Assembly: GCA_023228875.1 (NCBI GenBank)
Contig: JALOAG010000005.1
Location: forward strand, 124,001-188,000
Reading direction: 5' to 3'
Source of the DNA: Bacteroidia bacterium
GTDB taxonomy: Bacteria > Bacteroidota > Bacteroidia > NS11-12g > UBA955
Length of the DNA stretch: 64,000 bases
Shown: piece by piece, positions 33,334 to 41,125 of the stretch
Numbering within the stretch: the first letter of the stretch is position 1
Layout: the number at the start of each line of letters is the position of its first letter
Notes under the pieces: generated by a model
Databases searched by the model: none
What the model saw: the letters and a program-made list of their open reading frames with translations, nothing else
Told to the model about the DNA's origin: nothing
Made by a program: the position numbers and the translations under genes

Positions 33334-35238
33334 TTACTTCACTTCTTCAAAGTCCACATCTTGTACATTGTCTGCACCACCTTTGTTGTCGGTGTTGGCT
33401 TGTGGATTTTCAGTGTTAGGGCTTGCATTGTTCTGTTGAGCATTGTACATGTCTTGTGAAGCGGCTTCCCAAGCTTTGTTCAGCGCCTCTGATGCAGAGT
33501 CAAGAGCTGTTAGATTCTTTTCCGAATGTGCTTTTTTCAATTCAGCAAGTGCAGATTCAATAGTACCTTTCTTTTCGGCCGGAATCTTGTCTCCATACTC
33601 TTTAAGATTCTTTTCAGAAGTAAAGATAAGCGTGTCTGCAACATTGAGTTTATCAATTTCTTCTTTCGCTTTTTTGTCTGCTTCTGCATTTGCTTCAGCT
33701 TCTTTTTTCATACGCTCGATTTCCTCTTTGCTCAAACCTGATGACCCTTCAATGCGAATGTGTTGTTCTTTGTTGGTTCCTTTGTCGCGTGCGTGAACGT
33801 TTAGAATTCCGTTTGCATCAATATCAAATGTAACTTCGATTTGAGGCACACCTCTTGGAGATGGTGGTATTCCATCTAAAGTAAATCTGCCAATGCTCTT
33901 GTTATCACGTGCCATAGAGCGTTCACCTTGCAATACATGGATTTCTACTTGTGGCTGATTATCTGCTGCGGTAGAGAATACTTCACTTTTCTTAGTTGGA
34001 ATAGTAGTGTTGGCATCAATTAATTTGGTGAAAATGCCTCCCATTGTTTCAATTCCAAGTGAAAGAGGGGTTACGTCAAGAAGCAATACATCTTTCACAT
34101 CACCGGCTAGCACTCCACCTTGAATTGCAGCACCGATAGCTACCACCTCATCAGGATTCACACCTTTTGATGGTGCTTTGCCAAAGAATTTCTCTACTGC
34201 TTGTTGAATTGCAGGGATACGAGTAGAACCTCCTACCAAAATCACTTCGTCAATATCAGCGGTTGTGTAACCTGCATTTTTGAGTGCTGATTTACAAGGT
34301 TCGATTGTTCTTTGAATCAAATCATCCACTAATTGCTCAAATTTAGCTCTTGTTAGATTTGTTACAAGGTGTTTTGCAACTCCGTCAATGGCGGTGATAT
34401 ATGGAAGATTTATCTCAGTAGCAGCAGAGGATGATAACTCAATCTTGGCTTTCTCAGCGGCTTCTTTAAGACGTTGCATAGCTGTTGGGTCTTTAGAGAT
34501 GTCAATGCCAGGATTGTCTTTTTTAAATTCTTCAACTAACCAATCAATAATTCTGTGGTCAAAATCATCTCCTCCTAAGTGGGTATCTCCGTCAGTTGAC
34601 TTTACTTCAAACACTCCATCGCCAAGCTCAAGAATAGACACGTCATGTGTACCTCCTCCGCAGTCAAACACTGCAATCTTCATGTCTTTATGTCTTTTAT
34701 CTAATCCGTAAGAAAGAGCGGCAGCAGTAGGCTCGTTAATAATCCTGCGAACTTTTAATCCTGCAATTTCTCCTGCTTCTTTCGTAGCTTGTCTTTGAGC
34801 ATCGTTAAAATATGCAGGTACGGTGATAACAGCTTCTGAAACAGTAGTTCCAAGGTAATCCTCTGCGGTCTTCTTCATTTTTTGAAGAATGATTGCTGAA
34901 ATTTCTTGAGCAGAATATTTTCTGTCTCCAATTTCAATACGAGGAGTGTTGTTTTCACCTTTTACAACTTTGTAAGGCACCCTTGCAATCTCTTTACCTA
35001 CTTGATCATAGGTATTACCCATAAATCTTTTAATGGAAAAAATGGTGTTTTGTGGGTTTGTGATAGCCTGACGTTTGGCAGGGTCACCCACTTTTCTCTC
35101 ACCGTCTTTCAAAAATCCAATCACAGAAGGTGTGGTTCTTTTACCTTCTGAATTGGGGATTACAACGGGCTCGTTTCCTTCCATAACAGAAACACAAGAG
35201 TTTGTAGTTCCTAAGTCAATTCCAATTATTTTGCTCAT
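33334..35238 (-). CDS. dnaK: chaperone DnaK (Hsp70)
   Basis: DnaK binds exposed hydrophobic segments of unfolded proteins in an ATP cycle driven by DnaJ and GrpE, and works with ClpB. The 634-residue sequence is full length: ATPase domain starting IIGIDLGTTNSCVSVMEG, with AVITVPAYFNDAQRQATK, NEPTAAALSYG, IAVFDCGGGTHDVSIL and DEVILVGGSTRIPAIQ; linker DVLLLDVTPLSLG; a substrate domain; and a helical lid with a C-terminal NVQDVDFEEVK, close to the EEVD-like end of bacterial DnaK. Neither dnaJ nor grpE is adjacent. Upstream lies a sigma-54-like element with a repeat array, described separately. Confidence 0.98.
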   Translation of the reverse strand: MSKIIGIDLGTTNSCVSVMEGNEPVVIPNSEGKRTTPSVIGFLKDGERKVGDPAKRQAITNPQNTIFSIKRFMGNTYDQVGKEIARVPYKVVKGENNTPRIEIGDRKYSAQEISAIILQKMKKTAEDYLGTTVSEAVITVPAYFNDAQRQATKEAGEIAGLKVRRIINEPTAAALSYGLDKRHKDMKIAVFDCGGGTHDVSILELGDGVFEVKSTDGDTHLGGDDFDHRIIDWLVEEFKKDNPGIDISKDPTAMQRLKEAAEKAKIELSSSAATEINLPYITAIDGVAKHLVTNLTRAKFEQLVDDLIQRTIEPCKSALKNAGYTTADIDEVILVGGSTRIPAIQQAVEKFFGKAPSKGVNPDEVVAIGAAIQGGVLAGDVKDVLLLDVTPLSLGIETMGGIFTKLIDANTTIPTKKSEVFSTAADNQPQVEIHVLQGERSMARDNKSIGRFTLDGIPPSPRGVPQIEVTFDIDANGILNVHARDKGTNKEQHIRIEGSSGLSKEEIERMKKEAEANAEADKKAKEEIDKLNVADTLIFTSEKNLKEYGDKIPAEKKGTIESALAELKKAHSEKNLTALDSASEALNKAWEAASQDMYNAQQNNASPNTENPQANTDNKGGADNVQDVDFEEVK

Positions 35239-35263
35239 TTGCTATTTGATTTTTCATCTGTTT

Positions 35264-35279
35264 CTCAACCATTATGCCA
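35264..35279 (-). promoter_or_regulatory. sigma-54-like promoter element of dnaK
   Basis: On the minus strand this reads TGGCAT-N5-TTGAG, close to TGGCAC-N5-TTGCW, with exact spacing. The transcript would start near 35252, leaving a 14-nt leader. The -12 cytosine is missing, as in the element at 18723. Confidence 0.4.
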
Positions 35280-35283
35280 TCAA

Positions 35284-35348
35284 GTCAGAATAGACTTTTT
35301 GGCTGTCAGAAATGATGCTTACTTGTCAGAATGGCACATTTGGCAGAA
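35284..35348 (-). promoter_or_regulatory. GTCAGAA repeat array upstream of dnaK
   Basis: GTCAGAA occurs on the plus strand at 35284-35290, 35305-35311 and 35325-35331, with a related GGCAGAA at 35342-35348. Spacings are 21, 20 and 17 bases, close to two helical turns. The array lies just upstream of the dnaK promoter candidate, where an activator could bind. Confidence 0.5.
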
Positions 35349-35369
35349 AATTAAGACTTATTAAGCGAA

Positions 35370-36263
35370 TTATCGTGTCAGAACCGCATATACAAACCGA
35401 ATCATGTTGGTAATAGGATTTCTGGTAAAGACTTTTTTGGTAATCGTGTCTTCTATTGATTGGGTAAGGGCAGGAGAGTGTAATAAAATATTGTGGTGAT
35501 TTCTGAGCGGATGTGATTCAAGCAGAAACTTTTGGTCAGAAGCTTTGGTATGTGTAGAGTTGTCTCCAAAGCCAATGTTGACAACCAAATTGTCTGATGG
35601 AGAGACCGATTTAAGTCCTTGTACCCAATTCAAATATTGGTTTTGGAAATCCCAAGTGTCAATTTTGTTTTTATGTGTAAGCAGCAGGTTTCTGTACCAG
35701 AGTAGTTTGTTGTTGAGATTGCCCGGTACTAAATCGAAACGAAATTTGTAATCTTTCAAAGGAGTGGTGGTGTAATTGTCCCATACTCTTTTCCAAGTTG
35801 CCCAGCCCCAAATATGAGAATAACTGATTAGAATATGATTTTGTTGAATTTGCTTGTCAAACTCAACCAATGTGAAACCTGACACATGTCCTACCGTCAC
35901 ATCCTTTTCATAGAGTTTTAGCATATTGGAGCAAAATACAAAGAAATCATCATTGGGCAGGCAATCATCTTCTAAAATTATACCTTGTTCCGTGTGCTCA
36001 AAAAACCAAGTAATGGCAGAAGACACAGCGAGTTTGCATCCTAAATTCTGAGTGCGATAAAGGGTGTGCAGTTCACATTCCCAGTCTATATTGAATATAG
36101 CTTTGACTTGTTCAACCGTTTTGGCTTCTTGTGTATTTCTGGGACCGTCAACAGCGACAAAGAGTTGAGCCGGTTTGGCTTTTTTGATTTGGTCAAAAAC
36201 CCGTGTCGTCTGTGCAGGACGGTTAAATGCAATGAGTAGGACAGGAGCAATGTAGTCAGCCAT
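35370..36263 (-). CDS. glycosyltransferase, GNT-I/GT2-like
   Basis: A 297-residue glycosyltransferase-like protein. The start MADYIAPVLLIAFNRPAQTT and the tail of this block, QIKKAKPAQLFVAVDGPRN, resemble the nucleotide-sugar binding part of GNT-I/HlpA-like GT-A proteins. The metal-binding segment is ILEDDCLPNDDFFVFC, an EDD in place of DxD. WGWATWKRVWDNY is a conserved acceptor-side block in Bacteroidota relatives. A TTG at 36293 extends the frame, but ATG 36263 gives the typical start and lies just after a weak -7-like TATCTTGC. It is divergent from the FkbM methyltransferase. The substrate is unknown. Confidence 0.82.
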   Translation of the reverse strand: MADYIAPVLLIAFNRPAQTTRVFDQIKKAKPAQLFVAVDGPRNTQEAKTVEQVKAIFNIDWECELHTLYRTQNLGCKLAVSSAITWFFEHTEQGIILEDDCLPNDDFFVFCSNMLKLYEKDVTVGHVSGFTLVEFDKQIQQNHILISYSHIWGWATWKRVWDNYTTTPLKDYKFRFDLVPGNLNNKLLWYRNLLLTHKNKIDTWDFQNQYLNWVQGLKSVSPSDNLVVNIGFGDNSTHTKASDQKFLLESHPLRNHHNILLHSPALTQSIEDTITKKVFTRNPITNMIRFVYAVLTR

Positions 36264-36335
36264 AGCGGGCGTTTTAGGGGCGGCAAGATACAACTGATTT
36301 TTTACGATAGTGTTTATAGTATAAGAAATTTACTT

Positions 36336-36343
36336 TAACTTTG
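36336..36343 (+). promoter_or_regulatory. -7 promoter element of the FkbM gene
   Basis: TAACTTTG matches TAnnTTTG, with 12 bases to the ATG at 36356. It probably serves both the methyltransferase and the downstream T9SS cargo gene. Confidence 0.55.
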
Positions 36344-36355
36344 TAAAAGCAAATT

Positions 36356-37060
36356 ATGATGTTTAAGAATTTAAAAAAGAAGTTGTTACGAATCTTGCCG
36401 ATTCACTACTATAAGATTAAAAGATGGTATTCTCAAGAGGGAGAGGATGCCATAATTCAAACATATTTTGAAGATATAGGAATGAAAAGAAAAGGATTTT
36501 ATGTAGATATTGGTGCACATCATCCCATCAGGTTTTCAAATACTCATTTGTTGTATAAAAGCGGTTGGAAAGGGTTAAACTTTGAACCTAATGTATCAAG
36601 CGGTAGGGCGTTTAAACTCTTCCGAAGAAGAGATAAAACAGTCCACATAGGAATTGGAAATGAAGAGTGTGAAAAAGACTTTTATGTGTTTGATGAACCA
36701 GCGATTAATAGTTTTGACAAAGCTGTTTCAGAAGACCGGGATAAAGAAAGTCCTTACAAACTTATAAAAGTTATAAAAATACCCATAATGAGATTGGAAA
36801 CGGCACTTGACAAATATTTGCCCAAGAATCAGAAAATTGATTTAATGTCCATAGATGTTGAGGGATTGGATTTAGAGGTAATGAAAAGCAATAATTGGGA
36901 GAAGTATAAACCCAATATGTTGTTGGTGGAAGATTTGGATTTTGACTTTGAAAATCTGCAATCATCAGAGGTTTGGAATTTCCTTAAAAAGCAGGATTAC
37001 AAGATTTATGCAAAAACCCACAGGACATTAGTGTTTGTGAGTAATAAAATCGAAAAATAA
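36356..37060 (+). CDS. FkbM family methyltransferase
   Basis: A 234-residue SAM-dependent methyltransferase of the FkbM family, which O-methylates sugars or polyketides. The SAM-binding motif is FYVDIGAHHPIRFSNTHLL near residue 47, followed by GWKGLNFEPN with the acidic ribose-binding position. Further downstream, KIDLMSIDVEGLDLEVMKSNNW is the characteristic FkbM block. The N-terminal ~30 residues are basic. With glycosyltransferases nearby, sugar methylation of a surface glycan is plausible but is inference. The next gene, a large surface protein, starts seven bases after the stop. Confidence 0.9.
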   Translation: MMFKNLKKKLLRILPIHYYKIKRWYSQEGEDAIIQTYFEDIGMKRKGFYVDIGAHHPIRFSNTHLLYKSGWKGLNFEPNVSSGRAFKLFRRRDKTVHIGIGNEECEKDFYVFDEPAINSFDKAVSEDRDKESPYKLIKVIKIPIMRLETALDKYLPKNQKIDLMSIDVEGLDLEVMKSNNWEKYKPNMLLVEDLDFDFENLQSSEVWNFLKKQDYKIYAKTHRTLVFVSNKIEK

Positions 37061-37067
37061 AACCAAC

Positions 37068-39941
37068 ATGAAGAAGATACTTTTATTGGCTGTTTTGATA
37101 CTTAACATCAATAAGGTATACTCTCAATTTGACACCCTTTTTTGGTTTGTTGCACCCGAGGTTCTGAATTATGGATATGATTTTGACAGACCTATTGTTT
37201 TCAGAATATCGACTGAGAATTTTGCAAGTACCGTTACTATTGATTTTCCCGCTAATCCTCTATTAACCCCTTATGTGATCAACATCGGTGCAAATAACAC
37301 TCTAACACAAGATGTTACGACTTATATAAACGATTTAGAAAATATCCAGCCCAATCAGGTATTAAACAAAGGAATAAGGATTAGAGCAACACAACCTGTG
37401 AGCGTCTACTATGAAGTAGTAAGTTCTATCCAATCTTTTTGCACATATTGTAGCCCAGATATTTTCACACTAAAAGGACAAAAGGCATTAGGTACTAAGT
37501 TTTATATCCCTTTTCAAACTGTATATCCTAACGGTACAAGCGGTTCTTATGCTGCTTTTGACATAGTAGCAACAGAAGACAATACATTTGTTACCATAAC
37601 ACCAAGTCAAAATATTGTGGGAGCAACAGCAGGAAACCCACTTACAGTTGTATTAAACAAGGGGCAAACATTTTCTGCAAGATCATCTTCTCAACAAGGC
37701 AATTTAAAACCGAGTGGTTCTAAGGTAATATCAAACAAACCGATTGCGATAACTATTAAAGACGATTTGGTTTTAATATCATCTTGTCAGGACTTGGCGG
37801 GCGACCAACTTGTTCCTGTTGATTATACTGGTACAGAATATATTGTGGTAAAAGGAAATCTAAATCCCTTTGACATAGTTTCAATTTTGGCAACGGAAGA
37901 CAATACAAATGTCGTCATTAACGGAACTTCGGTAGCAACTTTGAATGAGGGACAAACCTTTACATACAATCTCACTATCAACTGTATTTATATCCAAACA
38001 ACAAAAAAAACGTATGTAATTCATTTGACGGGAACGGGGTGTGAGGGTTCGTTAGCGGTTATTCCAGCTTTGTTCTTTTCATGTATCAAGCAATATGGTT
38101 TTACACGCCCTTCCGCTGATGATTTGTTTTTGTTTGTGATAGTAAAAAACGGTGGCGAGGGGAGTTTTGTGTTAAACGGTAACAGCACTCTGTTTATACC
38201 TGCTGATTTTTCAAATGTCCCCAATACAGGAGGACTTTACAAATACGCTAAAAAATCTTTCAATACTTCCACAGTACCTTCTAATGCAGGAAGTTTAATC
38301 AGAAATACAACACACCCTTTTCAGTTTGCATTACTAAATGGTAGAAATTCCGCAGGTGGTTCTCGCTATGCTTATTTCTCAAATTTTGAGGGCGAAAATA
38401 ATGAAGTAGATATTTCAGCCGAAAAAGCCGCACTTTGCGAGGGCGACACAATCCGTTTATATGGTCAAACTCTTGACCCCAATACCGTTAGTTGGACAGG
38501 TCCCAATGGCTTTACTTCCAATCAACTCAATATTGTTATTCCCAATGTATCGCCTGTTCATGCAGGCTACTATGTATTCACAACTTCCGCCCCTGCTTGC
38601 GGTTCCGGCAAAGATTCTGTTTATATAACTATCGCCTCCAAACCCATCAAACCCACAGTGAGTTCCAATCTCCCCGTTTGTTTGGGAGAAAAACTAATCT
38701 TAAAAATCACAAATAAACCCGGATTTGCTCATACTGTATCGTGGGATAAAGGTGCAAAAAGAGCTATTGGCATTGACGATTCATTGGTTTTTTATCCCAC
38801 ATTTCAGTCAGACGAAGCTGTGTATTCCGTACAATACCGTTCAGTCAGCAACGGTTGTTTGAGCGATACCGCACAAATCAAAGTGTCTCTGTTGCCCTTA
38901 CCCGACAAGCCCTCTATTACTTCTACTGCTACCAAGTATTGCGAATTTGACCATGTTGTCATCAGCAATAAAACGACTGTGCCACTAAGCACACAGTTTT
39001 CATGGAAAGGCGAACATGGGTTCTCGTCAAACCTTCGAAATATGATTGATTTAGACAGCATTAGAACCGGACAATCGGGTTGGTATAAACTCACCTTGAT
39101 TGACAGCAATGGATGCAAGAACGAGAGTGATTTGATTTATATTGACGTTATCCCTTATCCTGATTTGAGCAATGTATCCATTAGGTCAAATAGCCCTATT
39201 TGTTCTGGAGAGCCACTGAATCTCAAAGTACTTAATATAGATAGTAGTTTGGCAGTCAAATGGAAAGGTCCGTCAGGTTTTAGTTCAACATTGAAAGACA
39301 TACTAATTCCAAATACCACCACTGCCATGTCAGGGATATACAAACTAAGTGTGAGCCGTGATATTTGTGAATTTTCAGACACCTTGCAAACAGCTGTTTT
39401 AGTTAGACAAACACCCCGTGCGGATTTTGATTTTTTCCCTGCCATAGCGCGTACAGGACGCAATATTCACTTTATTAATAAGAGTTCTTTTGCTGCTGCT
39501 TATGAATGGAATTTTGGAGATTTCTCTGACCATTCGCCAGCCATTAACCCTGACCATATTTATGAACGTGAGGAAAGATTGTATATAACACTGATTGCAT
39601 ACAATATCGATTCTACTTGCATAGATTCTTCTGTCAAAAGACTGGATGTGTATAACTCCGAAGAAGGAGTGTATGTTCCAAGTGCTTTTTCTCCAAACAA
39701 TGACGGGAATAATGATATCTTTAAAGTAGTAGCAACAGGGGTAAAATTTGAAATTACATTAGAAGTTTATAATCGCTGGGGAGGTCTGATATTTAAAACG
39801 GAAGATGCTCGAAATATTGGTTGGGACGGAACCAACAGTGACATTCCGTGTCAGGAAGGGGTGTACATGTATGTTGTGCGATACATAAGCCTTGAAGATA
39901 AAGCTATTGTTACCTCCGGCACGGTTACTTTGTTGAGATAA
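37068..39941 (+). CDS. T9SS type B sorting domain protein with IgGFc-binding-like and PKD domains
   Basis: A 957-residue secreted protein. The signal peptide is KKILLLAVLILNINKVYSQ. Residues ~25-440 look like the IgGFc-binding N-terminal domain family: AAFDIVATEDNTFVTITPSQ and a second, similar IVSILATEDNTNVVINGTSV repeat. Then come several beta-sandwich repeats starting AALCEGDTIRLYG, PVCLGEKLILKI, KYCEFDHVVISN and PICSGEPLNLKV, and a PKD domain (FDFFPAIARTG to YEWNFGDFSDHSP). The C-terminus has the type IX secretion type B signature VPSAFSPNNDGNND and VYNRWGGLIFKTED, W-DGTNSDIPCQEGVYMYVVRY. It would be exported across the outer membrane. Its ligand is unknown. Confidence 0.9.
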   Translation: MKKILLLAVLILNINKVYSQFDTLFWFVAPEVLNYGYDFDRPIVFRISTENFASTVTIDFPANPLLTPYVINIGANNTLTQDVTTYINDLENIQPNQVLNKGIRIRATQPVSVYYEVVSSIQSFCTYCSPDIFTLKGQKALGTKFYIPFQTVYPNGTSGSYAAFDIVATEDNTFVTITPSQNIVGATAGNPLTVVLNKGQTFSARSSSQQGNLKPSGSKVISNKPIAITIKDDLVLISSCQDLAGDQLVPVDYTGTEYIVVKGNLNPFDIVSILATEDNTNVVINGTSVATLNEGQTFTYNLTINCIYIQTTKKTYVIHLTGTGCEGSLAVIPALFFSCIKQYGFTRPSADDLFLFVIVKNGGEGSFVLNGNSTLFIPADFSNVPNTGGLYKYAKKSFNTSTVPSNAGSLIRNTTHPFQFALLNGRNSAGGSRYAYFSNFEGENNEVDISAEKAALCEGDTIRLYGQTLDPNTVSWTGPNGFTSNQLNIVIPNVSPVHAGYYVFTTSAPACGSGKDSVYITIASKPIKPTVSSNLPVCLGEKLILKITNKPGFAHTVSWDKGAKRAIGIDDSLVFYPTFQSDEAVYSVQYRSVSNGCLSDTAQIKVSLLPLPDKPSITSTATKYCEFDHVVISNKTTVPLSTQFSWKGEHGFSSNLRNMIDLDSIRTGQSGWYKLTLIDSNGCKNESDLIYIDVIPYPDLSNVSIRSNSPICSGEPLNLKVLNIDSSLAVKWKGPSGFSSTLKDILIPNTTTAMSGIYKLSVSRDICEFSDTLQTAVLVRQTPRADFDFFPAIARTGRNIHFINKSSFAAAYEWNFGDFSDHSPAINPDHIYEREERLYITLIAYNIDSTCIDSSVKRLDVYNSEEGVYVPSAFSPNNDGNNDIFKVVATGVKFEITLEVYNRWGGLIFKTEDARNIGWDGTNSDIPCQEGVYMYVVRYISLEDKAIVTSGTVTLLR

Positions 39942-39950
39942 AATCGCACA

Positions 39951-40613
39951 CTATTCACCCCACAAATGCGGAAAGAGAAAGAGTCCTGACAAAAGGTAAA
40001 GAATATCTAAAACCGTAATCAATGCCAATTCTTGTAAAATATTAGTTAAATCGGCATTAGCAGTCAATAACTCATTGGAAGCTGTAAATACAACCATCAA
40101 TAACGGAATTAACAATGGTATAGAAAGTAATGGCAATAAGACGGCAGCATTATTACTTGCCGATGCAATGGCGCCTGTAAAAGTGAAAATAGCTGCAAAA
40201 CCAAGAGAACACACTATGGACAAAGTAAATAGCGGAAGTAATGGAATAGGCGTAAAACCATATAACAAAATCAAAAATATCGCTCCAAATAAACTAACCA
40301 TTAGGATATAAATAAAATTGCTGAAAGTGCGCAACACAAAGAAATCTTTTGGTGCAATGATTTGATAAATATACAAATTTAACCCTTTTTGAGTCTGCAA
40401 GAAACTACGACTCAGCCCGCTCACAGACGCCATCAACGTGATGAGCCAGTAAAAGACCGACCAATCTTGCCCTTGCGGATGCTCCATGCCGTAATAAAAT
40501 ACAAGAACAAACGCAAAAGCCTGCATAACAGACGTAAGTATAAGTCTGCGCGAATTAAGTTCGAGAGAAATTTCAAGGGAAAGCCATTTAGTATAATTTT
40601 CAAGGGTTTTCAA
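39951..40613 (-). CDS. ccmB: heme exporter protein CcmB
   Basis: CcmB is the membrane subunit of the CcmABCD exporter, which is needed for cytochrome c maturation. The 220-residue product has six hydrophobic segments and the typical N-terminus, LSLEISLELNSRRLILTSVMQAFAFV, then WLITLMASVSGLSRSF and NLYIYQIIAPKDFFVLRTFSNFIY. The central FTFTGAIASASNNAAVLLPLLSIPLLIPLLM is the conserved block. It ends nine bases from the stop of the surface protein gene, so they converge. The partners ccmA and ccmC are not in this window. Confidence 0.9.
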   Translation of the reverse strand: MKTLENYTKWLSLEISLELNSRRLILTSVMQAFAFVLVFYYGMEHPQGQDWSVFYWLITLMASVSGLSRSFLQTQKGLNLYIYQIIAPKDFFVLRTFSNFIYILMVSLFGAIFLILLYGFTPIPLLPLFTLSIVCSLGFAAIFTFTGAIASASNNAAVLLPLLSIPLLIPLLMVVFTASNELLTANADLTNILQELALITVLDILYLLSGLFLFPHLWGE

Positions 40614-40663
40614 TGTGATTTTTTGCCTTAATTTGCGCCTTGCAAAATAATAGAAATACTTTT

Positions 40664-41125
40664 ATGATTACTCCCTTCGAAAATTTATCAGACACGCACC
40701 AAGCTATTCTCAAAGATGCACCTTTTTGGGTAACCATGTGGGTTGGACTCGCAGACGGACATTTTACTCAAAAAGAACAGATTAAAGCAATTCAGACTTT
40801 AGAAATAAAGGCTTTTTCTGAATCACATGATGTGAGTGTTTTATACCAAGAAATCAAAAATCCTGCTTCAAGAATGGCTGATTTGTTGAATGAATTAATT
40901 GGAGATGTGGAAGCAGATCAGGTATTTGTAAAAGAGAAATTATTAGAAGTAAAGACTGTTTTAGAAGACATAGATAAATCATTTGCCCATGCACTTTTCA
41001 GAAGTTTGAAAAATGTCGGAGTCTATGTTGCCCTTGCTTCAGGTGGTATTTTCGGTTATGATAATATCAGCAGATCAGAAAAAGTAGCATATTCATTGGA
41101 CTTTGTTAAACCAAACATTCAATAA
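40664..41125 (+). CDS. hypothetical protein upstream of accC
   Basis: I do not recognise this family. The 153-residue product is helical and polar, with no signal peptide or membrane segment. The region WVTMWVGLADGHFTQKEQIKAI resembles the start of TerB-like helical domains, and DKSFAHALFRSLKNVGVYVALASGG is a more hydrophobic stretch. That likeness is too weak to name. ATG 40664 is chosen; the frame is open from a TTG at 40640. Its stop shares one base with the accC start codon (TAATG), so translation is coupled, and a role linked to biotin carboxylase or a general stress role is possible. Confidence 0.6.
   Translation: MITPFENLSDTHQAILKDAPFWVTMWVGLADGHFTQKEQIKAIQTLEIKAFSESHDVSVLYQEIKNPASRMADLLNELIGDVEADQVFVKEKLLEVKTVLEDIDKSFAHALFRSLKNVGVYVALASGGIFGYDNISRSEKVAYSLDFVKPNIQ

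Noticed and set aside
35284..35360. TGGCACATTTGGCAG on the plus strand near 35333 as a sigma-54 promoter
   Set aside because: The GG and GC doublets are 10 bases apart, not 12, and there is no plus-strand gene behind it.
40664..41125. TerB-like tellurite resistance protein
   Set aside because: Only a short stretch (ADGHFTQKEQ) is similar; metal-binding residues of TerB are not clear.
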